From the NCBI GenBank assembly GCA_026388415.1, contig JAPLJV010000044.1, positions 1 through 64,000 on the forward strand: a DNA stretch of 64,000 nucleotides, written 5' to 3'. Each line of letters begins with the position of its first letter. Position 1 is the first letter of the stretch. The stretch comes from Deltaproteobacteria bacterium (lineage in GTDB: Bacteria > Desulfobacterota > Syntrophia > Syntrophales > JACQWR01). Under the pieces are notes generated by a model. The model was not told the origin of the DNA. It saw only the letters and a list, made by a program, of their open reading frames with translations, and did no database searches. A program made the position numbers and the translations under genes. Below, one piece after another: positions 10,197-20,222 of this stretch.

Positions 10197-11324
10197 ATGC
10201 ATAATCCAAATTTCAGTTCCGGCCCCTGCAGCAAAAGACCAAATTGGAATCTCGATGCCTTAAAGGATTCCGCCGTTGGTCGTTCCCATCGTTCCGCGCT
10301 GGGAAAGGAAAAAATTGTCAAGACCATCGTCGAGAGCAAGCGGATTCTCCAAGTACCGGCCGATTACCTGCTCGGAATATTTCCCGGCTCCGATACGGGC
10401 GCCTTTGAGGCCGCCATGTGGACTTTCCTTGGTCCCAGGCCCGTTACGGTCCTGGTGTGGGAAAGTTTTGGCGAGGGATGGGCCAGCGATATCGTCAAAC
10501 AGTTGAAGTTGAATCCCACCATTCAGAAAGCTGACTACGGCAAATTACCCGACTTGAAAGCGGTGGACTGGTCCTCAGATGTGGTTTTTGTGGCGAACGG
10601 AACCACCAGCGGCGTCAAAATCCCCGATTGGGACTGGATACCCGCTGACCGGCAGGGTTTGTCCATCTGCGACGCCACCAGCGCCGCCTTTGCCATGCCC
10701 ATTGACTGGTCAAAGGTAGACGTTCTGACCTTCTCCTGGCAAAAATGTCTGGGCGGGGAAGCCGGCCAGGGCATGCTGGTCCTCAGCCCCCGGGCCGTGG
10801 CCCGCATTGAAGCTTATGACCCGCCCTGGCCAATGCCTAAGGTTTTCCGGATGAAAAAGGGGGGCACGGTAGATAAAAGCATCTTCGAAGGGGATACCAT
10901 TAATACCCCTTCCCTGCTCTGCGTAGAGGATTATCTCGATGCCCTCGCCTGGGCAGGCTCAATAGGGCTGAACGGCCTCATGGCCAGGAGCCTTGCAAAC
11001 CTGCAGGTGGTGGCCGATTGGGTGGCAAAAACCGCCTGGATTGAATTCCTCGCCCAGTCTCCTGCGACACGCTCCAGTACCTCCGTTTGCCTTTCCGTCG
11101 TCAGCGAAAAGGTTCAGGCCATGGCCAAGGAAGAGCGGGCAAAATTTCTCAAGGGCATCGCCGGTGAGTTGAGTAAAAAAGGCCTGGCACATGATGTCGC
11201 CTCTTATAAGGATGCCCCCCCGGGATTTCGCTTCTGGTGCGGTTCCACCATTGAACCCGGGGACGTCAAGGCGGCACTGGCGGCACTGGAAAAGGTATAT
11301 AACGAAAAAATTCAAGTGGTTTGA
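10197..11324 (+). CDS. serC: Phosphoserine aminotransferase, class V
   Basis: PLP enzyme that transfers an amino group between glutamate and 3-phosphohydroxypyruvate in serine synthesis. The 375-residue protein begins with the SerC-like NFSSGPCSKRPNW and contains SWQKCLGGE, whose Lys183 is the expected Schiff-base lysine, preceded by CDATSAAFAMPIDW. It resembles the archaeal/alphaproteobacterial SerC subtype more than the E. coli type. The start is fixed by AAAAGGAGGAGATC directly before the ATG. Divergent from radA, with purA 66 bp downstream, so serC and purA may be cotranscribed. The exact substrate rests on family assignment. Confidence 0.87.
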   Translation: MHNPNFSSGPCSKRPNWNLDALKDSAVGRSHRSALGKEKIVKTIVESKRILQVPADYLLGIFPGSDTGAFEAAMWTFLGPRPVTVLVWESFGEGWASDIVKQLKLNPTIQKADYGKLPDLKAVDWSSDVVFVANGTTSGVKIPDWDWIPADRQGLSICDATSAAFAMPIDWSKVDVLTFSWQKCLGGEAGQGMLVLSPRAVARIEAYDPPWPMPKVFRMKKGGTVDKSIFEGDTINTPSLLCVEDYLDALAWAGSIGLNGLMARSLANLQVVADWVAKTAWIEFLAQSPATRSSTSVCLSVVSEKVQAMAKEERAKFLKGIAGELSKKGLAHDVASYKDAPPGFRFWCGSTIEPGDVKAALAALEKVYNEKIQVV

Positions 11325-11372
11325 ACCAAGTCTCTGAAGATGTGACATTTTTACGAGTTCATCATTACTTGA

Positions 11373-12689
<1,317 letters not shown>

Positions 12690-12703
12690 AAGCCGATTTA
12701 TCC

Positions 12704-12732
12704 TTGACACCAGTTATTGTTATTGCTAAGGG
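12704..12732 (+). promoter_or_regulatory. Possible promoter of tRNA-Lys
   Basis: A perfect TTGACA at 12704-12709 is followed after 17 bp by a poor -10 (TAAGGG, 12727-12732), about 18 bp before the mature tRNA 5' end. Position and -35 are good; the -10 is weak. Confidence 0.4.
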
Positions 12733-12749
12733 ATTAAAGCTTGAGTGTC

Positions 12750-12825
12750 GGGCTGTTAGCTCAGTTGGTAGAGCAGCGGATTTTTAATCCGTTGGTCGCG
12801 GGTTCAAGTCCCGCACGGCCCACCA
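12750..12825 (+). tRNA. tRNA-Lys (anticodon TTT), CCA encoded
   Basis: Complete cloverleaf of 76 nt. The acceptor GGGCTGT pairs with ACGGCCC; the D-arm is GCTCAGTTGGTAGAGC; the anticodon stem GCGGA/TCCGT holds the 7-nt loop TTTTTAA, giving anticodon TTT; the T-arm is CGCGGGTTCAAGTCCCGCA-like. Discriminator A is followed by an encoded CCA. A P4-type integrase starts 180 bp downstream, so the 3' end of this gene is the probable attachment site. Confidence 0.97.
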
Positions 12826-12854
12826 AAAACTAATCCAATGCGGTGCAAAGGAGT

Positions 12855-12885
12855 AAAAAACCCGTTAGAAATAGCGGGTTTTTTA
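12855..12885 (+). terminator. Intrinsic terminator after tRNA-Lys
   Basis: Arms AAAAAACCCGTT and AGCGGGTTTTTT with a short loop and a T-run, 30 bp past the tRNA. It separates tRNA transcription from the integrase gene. Confidence 0.85.
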
Positions 12886-13004
12886 TTGACTTCCGTCCAT
12901 GCTCGTGTTATACAATCCAACACAATCTAACATTCTTGGAGGCGTTTTTAGCAGTAGAAAGCCCCCAAGGAAAAGTGGAAGCCCCCAAAAAGGAGAAAAC
13001 CATT

Positions 13005-14237
13005 ATGCCAAAGAGAGTAATGCCGCTTTCAGAGATCAAGGTGCGCAATGCAAAGAAACAGCAAAAAGACTATAAACTTTTTGATGGCGGTGGTCTCTTT
13101 CTCCTGGTTACATCGTCGGGCGGGAAGCTTTGGCAATTAAAATATCGCTTCGACAATAAGGAAAAGAAACTTGCCCTGGGCTCATACCCCGAAATAAGCC
13201 TTGCCGACGCAAGAGAACGAAAGGAGAACGCAAGAAAGCAGCTTGCCAATGGCATTGATCCCGGTGCGGTCAGGAAGGCACAGAAGGAAGCGAGCACAGC
13301 GGAAACAGAAACCATCGAGGTCATTGCCCGTGAATGGCATGGGAAATTTTCCCATAAATGGACACCTGATTACGGCGATAAACTTTTAAGCTCTCTGCAG
13401 CGAGATGTTTTCCCCTGGCTTGGTGAACGTCCGATCAAAGAAGTAAAAGCCCCTGAATTACTGGCAGCCTTACGACGGATTGAAAGCCGGGGTACTTTGG
13501 AAACAGCGCACAGGGTCCGGGGCCTGCTTGGTCAAGTTTTCCGGTATGCCGTAGCCACTGGAAGGGCAGAACGAGACCCGATGTCAGATCTGCGCGGCGC
13601 CCTGCCACAGCCGAACGAAAAACATCGTGCAGCAATTACTGACCCGAAAGAGGTTGCCCCACTTCTGAGGGCCATTGAAGGATATCAAGGCCACCTTGTT
13701 ACCAAGTGTGCCCTACGCCTTGCCCCAATGCTCTTTGTCCGACCTGGAGAGTTAAGGCAAGCAGAATGGGCGGAGATTGATCTTGATGAAGCTTCCTGGA
13801 ATATCCCGGCAGAAAAAATTAAGATGAAACAACCACACCTTGTTCCCCTGCCAAATCAGGCCGTTGAAATATTGAAAGAATTGCAGCCCTTAACTTGTGC
13901 AAGCCGCTATGTCTTCCCTTCCGCTCGATCTTTTGCCCGACCAATGTCAAATAACGCCATCCTGGCAGCCCTGAGACGGATGGGTTTTGAAAAAGATGAA
14001 ATGTCAGGACACGGCTTCCGGGCGATGGCTCGAACCATCATCAATGAAGTGCTGTTAATCCGGCCGGATTTCATCGAACACCAGCTTGCCCATGCCGTCA
14101 GAGACCCGAACGGAAGGGCTTATAACCGGACGGCGCACCTTGTCGATCGTCGGAAGATGATGCAGACATGGGCTGATTACCTGGATAAGCTGAAGGCGGG
14201 GGCGGAAGTGATACCATTCAAGACGGCCAAGGGATAG
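13005..14237 (+). CDS. P4-type tyrosine recombinase (integrase)
   Basis: Site-specific recombinase expected to insert and excise an element at the adjacent tRNA-Lys. The ATG at 13005 follows AAGGAG and gives 410 residues. The N-terminal arm-binding domain of the P4/DUF4102 type covers about 1-95 (LFDGGGLFLLV, LGSYPEISLADAR). Catalytic residues are visible: the Arg in RPGELR near 245, His-x-x-Arg in GHGFRAMAR near 335, QLAH near 360 and the nucleophilic Tyr in RAYNRT near 372. Full length, so possibly active. An upstream start at 12843 overlaps the terminator and has no ribosome site. The Fic gene follows at 36 bp and may share the transcript. Confidence 0.93.
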   Translation: MPKRVMPLSEIKVRNAKKQQKDYKLFDGGGLFLLVTSSGGKLWQLKYRFDNKEKKLALGSYPEISLADARERKENARKQLANGIDPGAVRKAQKEASTAETETIEVIAREWHGKFSHKWTPDYGDKLLSSLQRDVFPWLGERPIKEVKAPELLAALRRIESRGTLETAHRVRGLLGQVFRYAVATGRAERDPMSDLRGALPQPNEKHRAAITDPKEVAPLLRAIEGYQGHLVTKCALRLAPMLFVRPGELRQAEWAEIDLDEASWNIPAEKIKMKQPHLVPLPNQAVEILKELQPLTCASRYVFPSARSFARPMSNNAILAALRRMGFEKDEMSGHGFRAMARTIINEVLLIRPDFIEHQLAHAVRDPNGRAYNRTAHLVDRRKMMQTWADYLDKLKAGAEVIPFKTAKG

Positions 14238-14273
14238 CACAGAGCCATAAAACAGCATAGGAGATCACAAGAC

Positions 14274-15017
14274 ATGACAACAACATCTCTATTGAAAAAG
14301 ATCGACGCACTGCGGGCCACCATAGACAGCCACAGACCCCTTGACGCGCACATGCTCAAGCAGATCAAAGAATATTTCCGTATCGGCATGGCTTATTCAA
14401 GCAACGCCCTGGAAGGGAACTCCCTAACCGAGACGGAAACAAAGATCGTCATTGAGGACGGTATCACCATCGGCGGCAAGCCGGTACGGGATCACCTGGA
14501 AGCCTTAGGGCATTCAGAAGCCTATGACCTGCTTTACCAGTTGGCAAAGAAGCAGGACATAACAGAGGCAAACATCAAGGAGCTGCACTGGCTGTTCTAC
14601 TATCGGATCGACGCGAAGCAGGCGGGGAAGTATCGAAAGCGCCGGGTCATCATCACCGGAACGGATTTCATCCCGCCGACGCCGGACCGGATCCCGGAGT
14701 TGATGGAGTCATTCATCGCCGGGTTATCGGAAGCCAGGGCGAAGAGTCACCCGGTAGAATTCGCCGCGATCCTCCACAAGGAGCTTGTGACCATTCACCC
14801 GTTCATCGACGGCAACGGACGGACGGCGCGGTTGATGATGAATCTTGCCTTGCTGCAGGTAGGCTACCCCGTGGCGATCATCCCCCCGGTATTGCGCCGG
14901 GACTACCTGGACACCCTGAACAAGATCCATAAGGGCGACGACAAGCCGTTCATCAACTTCATTATGGGGGTCTGCTATGAATCGGCAAAGGAATATCTGA
15001 GGCTTTTAGAAGGCTGA
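14274..15017 (+). CDS. Fic-domain protein, probable AMP transferase
   Basis: The 247-residue protein carries the full Fic core motif HPFIDGNGRTAR (His at about 175), the signature of enzymes that transfer AMP or a related group from a nucleotide to a target protein. An N-terminal SSNALEGN (42-49) fits the inhibitory (S/T)xxxE(G/N) helix, whose Glu47 would block ATP binding in cis; this makes it a self-inhibited, class II-like Fic protein. No separate antitoxin gene is seen beside it, consistent with internal inhibition. Lies behind the integrase as cargo of the small island. The target is unknown; a role as toxin or regulator is inference. Confidence 0.9.
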   Translation: MTTTSLLKKIDALRATIDSHRPLDAHMLKQIKEYFRIGMAYSSNALEGNSLTETETKIVIEDGITIGGKPVRDHLEALGHSEAYDLLYQLAKKQDITEANIKELHWLFYYRIDAKQAGKYRKRRVIITGTDFIPPTPDRIPELMESFIAGLSEARAKSHPVEFAAILHKELVTIHPFIDGNGRTARLMMNLALLQVGYPVAIIPPVLRRDYLDTLNKIHKGDDKPFINFIMGVCYESAKEYLRLLEG

Positions 15018-15060
15018 GAGACCAAGATTGAGGGGGATAGGGTATGGAGGACTATAGGGC

Positions 15061-15136
15061 TCACGCCAAAGCGTGACAAAAACAAACCCCGCGGGGAGGC
15101 GCGCCGGAGGTGACCGTCAGTCCTTCCCGTGGGGTT
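15061..15136 (+). terminator. Paired hairpins after the Fic gene
   Basis: A small hairpin TCACGC-CAAA-GCGTGA (15061-15076) is followed by a long one whose 15-nt arms (15085-15099, beginning AACCCCGCGGGG, and 15122-15136) pair throughout with a few G-U pairs around a 22-nt loop. The tail is ATTT only. Probably ends the integrase-Fic transcript. Confidence 0.6.
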
Positions 15137-15160
15137 ATTTGAGCAGACCAGGGAATAAAT

Positions 15161-15388
15161 ATGGAAAACCGCATAAGAGCACTTGAAAACAAATACGCTA
15201 CGGCGATATTAAGGATAGAACGTCTTGAAAATATAGTCAATTCCCTGACGGGAATTCAGGAAGGCACTATTACCATGAGCGATTTTATCAAGGCCTGTGA
15301 GTGCGTACCGAAGGATAAGTTAACGATTCAGAAATATTGGGACCAGCGGTTAGGGCGGACATCTCCTGGAGGAAAGACGGGCAAGTGA
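15161..15388 (+). CDS. Small hypothetical protein
   Basis: A 75-residue reading frame. The first half is helical with heptad-like spacing (MENRIRALENKYATAILRIE), suggesting a short coiled coil. The second half is polar (ACECVPKDKLTIQKYWDQRL). There is no strong ribosome site, and no family is recognised. It lies between the hairpins behind the Fic gene and a convergent small gene, in the presumed integrated segment. The amino-acid composition looks protein-like, but it could be chance. Confidence 0.45.
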   Translation: MENRIRALENKYATAILRIERLENIVNSLTGIQEGTITMSDFIKACECVPKDKLTIQKYWDQRLGRTSPGGKTGK

Positions 15389-15498
15389 CCAGCTGCCCCC
15401 ATGGGGGAGAGCAACGGCATTACCTCTGTCAATAACGAAGTGGAAACGGCGAGTGAAAGTTTCCTGCTGGGGCGAGTGTGAAAGCATCCGCCATTTTT

Positions 15499-15786
15499 TT
15501 ATTTCCCCTTCTTGTTACCAGCAGGAGATAATATTCTCATATCTGATTTATTGATTATCTTCGTCATATCATGTATTTCATCAGCTAATTCATCTGAGAT
15601 GATTTCAAATTCGAGTCCTCCATCGTCAGAGATTTTTGAAAGAGCCCGCCAATCCAATTCCGGTTCAAGAAGTTTTCCGTGAATAAATAACAGCTCCCCT
15701 ATGTCCTCGTTAACAGTAACCAATTTTACGTGATCAGGTACTTCAAGCTCAAATTCAAATTCAACATTAAGAATCATCTTTTTCAT
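15499..15786 (-). CDS. Small acidic hypothetical protein
   Basis: 95 residues, start MKKMILNVEFEFELEV preceded by a strong AGGAAGGAAG ribosome site. Rich in Glu and Asp with alternating hydrophobic positions; no signal peptide or membrane segment. Base composition is lower in GC than the neighbours, as expected for acquired DNA. It resembles the small cytosolic proteins of phages and islands, but no family is recognised. A 230-bp AT-rich stretch without genes follows upstream (15787-16016) and may contain the unidentified right end of the island. Confidence 0.6.
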   Translation of the reverse strand: MKKMILNVEFEFELEVPDHVKLVTVNEDIGELLFIHGKLLEPELDWRALSKISDDGGLEFEIISDELADEIHDMTKIINKSDMRILSPAGNKKGK

Positions 15787-16016
15787 TTTTCTTCCTTCCT
15801 TTCATGTGGTAGATTACAATTCCATTTAATAAATATTACAGGAAAAAGGCCAGAATAATTTTTATATGAAAATAGAGAAGGTTCTATAATTAGGGGCGTT
15901 TTTGGGGGCTTAACTAAATAATGAACTAATGAATATTAAGTAATTACAATATTATGGTTGCTCTATTTGATAGACGCACGGCAACGCAACAGATGGCTCG
16001 AAGTTAGTCAACCGGA

Positions 16017-16979
16017 TCAGGCAGCGAAGGTATACCTCGTTCCTGCCGTATTAAGGATGAACTGGCTGGGCATCTCCTTCGAGAAGACTATTGTTGCTTC
16101 AAACCCCGTACAATGAGCCGGCACGATAAAATCGGGGTTGATGGCTTTGATATCGGCCACGGTCTTCTGGATAATTTCCGGTTTTGCATTTACGAGGTGG
16201 AAACCGCCCACGACCGCATGTACCTTCTCGATCCCCGCCATCTTCTGGACGTGCTTCACTGTGTTGACAATGCCCGCGTGAGCGCAGCCTGACAGCACGA
16301 CGAGTCCCTTGCCTTTCAAGTTGAATGCCATTGCCTGCTCTCCGGGGGATGAATCTACGACCACGGCATCACCTCTCTTAACGAGAAGTACGGGTGGCGC
16401 TTTTTCGTACTCGGTCGCCCGGTCGATATTCCCTGTAAAGTAGCCTCCGGGAACCACTTCAGTCGGGCTCTTGACCTCTACGACCCGCACCAGGCCGAGC
16501 GCCTCTATGTCGGCCCTGTTTAACTGGCCGATATCCAACCTGTCCGTAGTGCCAGGCACCAGCGAGTATCTCCTCTCGAAGGCCTCCTCGCCCAAATACA
16601 GAGGCGCTCCCTGTTTTATCCTCGACCGGTTCAGGTTGAGCGTCTCGATCAGTGCCCCCCAATGGTCGAAGTGGCCATGGCTCAACCCGAATCCGACTGC
16701 CTTTCCCACGTCAATGCCGAGGACCTCCATATTCCGCTTCACGCCCTGCGCATCCAGGCCATAGTCAAACATGAACCCGCTTGTTCTACCGTTTGACACT
16801 GTTTCAATGAAGTAGGATAAGCCGTGCTCGGCGTGCATCCATTTTCCGGGTTGAGTACGGAACCTCCTGGTCACCGCCGCGTCAGGTCTCAGTGCGTCGT
16901 AGTAGTTGTCCGTAATAATGGTAATGACCACACAGTCCACTTCCGTCATCTTCACCGAACCAAGGCATTGCTTTTTCAC
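16017..16979 (-). CDS. Metallo-beta-lactamase-fold hydrolase
   Basis: Zinc-dependent hydrolase of about 320 residues. The metal-binding HxHxDH motif is in SHGHFDHWGAL; later ligands are in GCAHAG, VGGFHL and PAHCTG. This pattern fits the branch often annotated as dihydropterin-ribofuranosylaminobenzene phosphate synthase-like; the true substrate is unknown. I choose the GTG at 16979, because AAGGAGG lies 9 nt before it. It lies 125 bp behind the TRAP substrate-binding gene on the same strand and may act on the imported compound. No signal peptide, so cytoplasmic. Confidence 0.85.
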   Translation of the reverse strand: MKKQCLGSVKMTEVDCVVITIITDNYYDALRPDAAVTRRFRTQPGKWMHAEHGLSYFIETVSNGRTSGFMFDYGLDAQGVKRNMEVLGIDVGKAVGFGLSHGHFDHWGALIETLNLNRSRIKQGAPLYLGEEAFERRYSLVPGTTDRLDIGQLNRADIEALGLVRVVEVKSPTEVVPGGYFTGNIDRATEYEKAPPVLLVKRGDAVVVDSSPGEQAMAFNLKGKGLVVLSGCAHAGIVNTVKHVQKMAGIEKVHAVVGGFHLVNAKPEIIQKTVADIKAINPDFIVPAHCTGFEATIVFSKEMPSQFILNTAGTRYTFAA

Positions 16980-17103
16980 GGTGGGGGGCCTCCTTGAGGA
17001 CATCCATGCATCAGGAGTGCACCCCCATTTTCTCTACGCGGCACAAGATAATGATACATTCCCGCGTTGGCACCTATCTATGCTAAGTCAGGACCGACAC
17101 TAA

Positions 17104-18165
17104 TTAATACTGATACGCTGTCGGTATGTTCTTAGCCTTTTCCTGACCTTTCCAGTATTCGATACGTTCCTTTACGAAGCTTAACCAACTATCAATCTCC
17201 TCGGCCTTATAGCCCTTGGAGATCAAGTCTTTTTTGTAGTCGTCGATAACGGGCTGTGTAGCTTTTACCCATCTGGCACTTTCGGCATCGGAGATAGGTA
17301 CAATCTGGCCACCCTGTTTTGTAAAGTACTCCCTGCCTTCAATATCTATGTTGTTCCACTCAACTGCCCACCGTTCGGTAAACTCTTTGGAAAATTCGTT
17401 AATGACCTTTTTAACATCGTCAGGAAGACTATCCCATTTTTGCTTATTCATGAGCACATAGAAGCAATAGGCGCTTCCTACCTTCCATGATGCAGTAACG
17501 TATTTTTGCACTTCACCTGTTTTAAAGCCCTTCAACGTTTCGAGGGGAAGCAATGCACCCTCAATAACACCCCTTTTTAGCGAATCGTAAAGGTCAGGTG
17601 TCTCAATAGGAATTGGTGTAGCCCCAAGGGCTTTCACTATATCCCCGAGCCTCCCTGTGCCTCTGAGTTTTAGTCCCTTAATGTCTTCCAGTGTTTTTGC
17701 AGGTTTATTGAGCGTCTGGATGACGTTTATAGGAGACGTGCTAAGCATGAGTACATGATACGCATCAAAATCTTTCGGTTTGAATTTGTTATAAAAGTCA
17801 TTGGCCACATGGCCGGCTATCCAGGCACTCGGGTAACCGAGGGGCAGTTCCATGATCTCCATGACGGGAAAACGTCCCCTTGTATAAGACAAATTTGAGA
17901 GACCGATATCCGCAATACCGGCGGATACACCTGCGGCGATCTTGGGTGCCGAAAGAAGTGTGCCGCCGGCGTACTGGGTCAGCTCTACCTTGCCGGTGAG
18001 CTTTTTGCTCAGTTCGTCACAGAACTTGCCCATCATTACCGAATTCATGTGGGTGATTGGAAAATAATTCGCAAACTTGAGCTTTATCACGTCTGCTGCA
18101 TAGGTCGAAGAATACGTTAAAAATAGAAGCGAAACGACAAATACCAATAATACTAACCTTCTCAT
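17104..18165 (-). CDS. TRAP transporter substrate-binding protein (DctP family)
   Basis: Periplasmic binding protein of a tripartite ATP-independent transporter that delivers an organic acid to the DctQ/DctM membrane pair. The 353 residues start MRRLVLLVFVVSLLFLTYSS, a clear Sec signal peptide cleaved near TYAA-DV. The mature part shows the DctP fold features: KLKFANYFP, MGKFCDELSKK, the LRGTGRLGDIVKALGATPIPI block with the conserved ligand Arg, and SLKRGVIEGA. The ATG at 18165 follows a GGGGG-rich ribosome site. A longer upstream frame overlaps dctM and is not used. Ligand not predictable from sequence alone. Confidence 0.93.
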   Translation of the reverse strand: MRRLVLLVFVVSLLFLTYSSTYAADVIKLKFANYFPITHMNSVMMGKFCDELSKKLTGKVELTQYAGGTLLSAPKIAAGVSAGIADIGLSNLSYTRGRFPVMEIMELPLGYPSAWIAGHVANDFYNKFKPKDFDAYHVLMLSTSPINVIQTLNKPAKTLEDIKGLKLRGTGRLGDIVKALGATPIPIETPDLYDSLKRGVIEGALLPLETLKGFKTGEVQKYVTASWKVGSAYCFYVLMNKQKWDSLPDDVKKVINEFSKEFTERWAVEWNNIDIEGREYFTKQGGQIVPISDAESARWVKATQPVIDDYKKDLISKGYKAEEIDSWLSFVKERIEYWKGQEKAKNIPTAYQY

Positions 18166-18286
18166 AATACTACCCCCTTTTTGTTTATTGTGTATCTTTG
18201 GATTGTGACATATTGCCTGCCTTCGTTCAAGCCATATTTGCAAAACAGTTGTATATACACTTGATTTCCCATTCCTGCGTCCGCTT

Positions 18287-19588
18287 TCACTTGTAAAATA
18301 CCGAGGGAAGCCAGAGGGCGAGCTGCGGAAAGACGAACAGAAGGCCCCAGACAGCAACGAGAGAGATCAGGAAAGGGGTCACCCCCTTGTATATCCGGCC
18401 GATAGGCTCCTTGGTGATATTCTTTACCACAAAGACACACACGGCCACGGGAGGAATAACCACACCGATCATAACAACAACTCCGATCAATATTCCAAAC
18501 CAGATAGGATTGAAACCGAGCTTTAGTATCGTCGGGTAGAAGATAGGCGTAGCAAGAATCATGAATGCGAGGTCGTCAATGAAAGAGCCACCTAACAAAT
18601 ACACGAGACAGATCATCACCATGATAACATAACGGTTCAGAGGCAGCGCTCCCAACCAGTCTGCCGTGTTCTGGGGGATATTGGTCACGGCGATGAAATG
18701 GCCAAGTATTACAGAACCTATAATGAGCATGAGGATCATCCCGGCAGTACTGAGGGCTTCCGCGACTGATTTAACATACCCAATGAAAGTTATATTCCGC
18801 TTGACCATCACCAGAACAAGAACAGCAAATGTACCCATTGCCCCTGCCTCAGTAGGTGTGAAAAAACCCTCCATGATCCCTCCGGTGACCAGGAAAAAAA
18901 CAAGGATGATCCAGCCAACCTCCGGTAACGAACGTATCCTTGCCTTCCACGTTGACCGCTCTGACATAGGGGCAATCTTTGGATTGATCTTTACCCAGCC
19001 ATAAATAATGCCCATGAAAAAGAGGGCTATGATTAATCCGGGGATTATCCCTGCAAGGAAAAGCTGTCCTATAGACTGTTCAGTGAGAATGCCGTATACG
19101 ATAAGAACAACGCTCGGGGGTATGATACAGCCGAGCGTTCCCACTGTTGCAACTATCCCTGTAGACAATCTTCTGTCATACCCATACCGGTCCATTTCCG
19201 GGATCGCGACGCTGGCAAATGTTGCAGCAGTTGCCGCTGCTGAACCGCAAATAGTCTTGAAAGCGGTGGCTCCGATAACGGTAGCCATTGCAAGACCACC
19301 GGGGATATGGCCAACAAACCTGTGCGCAGCATCATAAAGTCTTACTGCTATACCTGAGTTGAAGCCGATTTGACCCATCAGGATAAAGAGAGGGAAGACC
19401 GTGTACCCATAATTTGTTATGACGTCATATATGTCTCTTGCTACGAGTTGCATGGCCGGATGAAAACCGTTGAGGTAAGCAAAACCCCCAAACCCGACCA
19501 GCGCCATAGCAAAACCCAATTCGATGCCGGTTGCGAAAAGAAGTAGTAGCAGAGCAAGAGCCATAATGCCTACAGTGATCTCATTCAT
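18287..19588 (-). CDS. TRAP transporter large permease (DctM family)
   Basis: Twelve-helix membrane subunit that couples solute import to the sodium or proton gradient. The 433 residues contain the characteristic PLFILMGQIGFNSG, the GGLAMATVIGATAFKTICGS and the TVGTLGCIIPPS motifs, together with the FFTPTEAGAMG block. It overlaps dctQ by 8 bp, which suggests translational coupling, and lies 121 bp ahead of dctP. Full length. Confidence 0.95.
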   Translation of the reverse strand: MNEITVGIMALALLLLLFATGIELGFAMALVGFGGFAYLNGFHPAMQLVARDIYDVITNYGYTVFPLFILMGQIGFNSGIAVRLYDAAHRFVGHIPGGLAMATVIGATAFKTICGSAAATAATFASVAIPEMDRYGYDRRLSTGIVATVGTLGCIIPPSVVLIVYGILTEQSIGQLFLAGIIPGLIIALFFMGIIYGWVKINPKIAPMSERSTWKARIRSLPEVGWIILVFFLVTGGIMEGFFTPTEAGAMGTFAVLVLVMVKRNITFIGYVKSVAEALSTAGMILMLIIGSVILGHFIAVTNIPQNTADWLGALPLNRYVIMVMICLVYLLGGSFIDDLAFMILATPIFYPTILKLGFNPIWFGILIGVVVMIGVVIPPVAVCVFVVKNITKEPIGRIYKGVTPFLISLVAVWGLLFVFPQLALWLPSVFYK

Positions 19589-20063
19589 ATTGACCCCTCC
19601 GGATTTTTACGATATCAAAAATGAACACAAAGCACTCAAGGCAACAACAGACTCCCACGCCGTAAGCGACCGGAAAGAAAGGTAGCTTTAGTGTGGACGA
19701 AACCTCGCCTGATGTATGAAACTCACTGCCGATCAAGAAGAGGTTATAACTTATGATAGCGAATAGAATGATGCAGAGAAGCCGCGTAAAGGTGTTCATT
19801 ATGGCCCTATTCCTTTTGGAGAGCTTTTCCAATATAATGTCCATATTTACGTGCCTTCGGTCCAATGAGACATTGGGGATACTAAAACCAATAACAATCG
19901 CCAGCGATAATGCCACCATTTCGTAAGTACCCAGAATGGGGTGACCACCGGCTCGCATGAAAACATCGGCGACGGTCAAAAGCATCATCAAGGTAAGAGC
20001 CGTACCCGCAATGATATTAAGGACTTTAACCACCCTGACAAAAATGCCATATATCCTTTCCAT
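19581..20063 (-). CDS. TRAP transporter small permease (DctQ family)
   Basis: Four-helix membrane subunit of 160 residues that pairs with DctM. Typical features are an N-terminal helix, ADVFMRAGGHPILGTYEMVALSL in shortened form near the first loop, and the HVNMDIILEKLSKR loop. First gene of the dctQ-dctM-dctP set; AAGGAGGGATA precedes the ATG. Upstream DNA (20064-20745) holds IS debris rather than a recognised regulator gene. Confidence 0.92.
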   Translation of the reverse strand: MERIYGIFVRVVKVLNIIAGTALTLMMLLTVADVFMRAGGHPILGTYEMVALSLAIVIGFSIPNVSLDRRHVNMDIILEKLSKRNRAIMNTFTRLLCIILFAIISYNLFLIGSEFHTSGEVSSTLKLPFFPVAYGVGVCCCLECFVFIFDIVKIRRGQYE

Positions 20064-20137
20064 TATCCCTCCTTATTCTGTTTTTTTATAAGGCACCGCT
20101 TTTTTCACGGTGGGAGCACATGAAGTAGGATTTTATT

Positions 20138-20152
20138 TGTCAATTGAATTTT
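20138..20152 (+). repeat. 15-bp direct repeat, copy 1
   Basis: TGTCAATTGAATTTT here and again at 21782-21796. The two copies bracket the cysteine synthase gene. The continuation TGGCCACC at this copy resembles the ends of IS21-type elements, so both may be IS-end relics; this is tentative. Confidence 0.45.
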
Positions 20153-20222
20153 GGCCACCGAATTGAATCATAATAAATGTTACCCAATGTGTGACTAAAA
20201 AGAGATCGTTGACTCATAATTA

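Noticed and set aside
10055-10339. 94-codon minus-strand frame between radA and serC
   Set aside because: It overlaps the serC start in antisense and has no clear ribosome site; the end looks protein-like but support is too thin.
12843-13004. Longer N-terminus for the integrase
   Set aside because: The frame is open, but it overlaps the tRNA terminator, has no ribosome site and adds sequence not typical of the family.
15960-15990. Right attachment site of the tRNA-Lys island
   Set aside because: Only the 8-base word CGCACGGC is shared with the tRNA 3' end, which is not more than chance.
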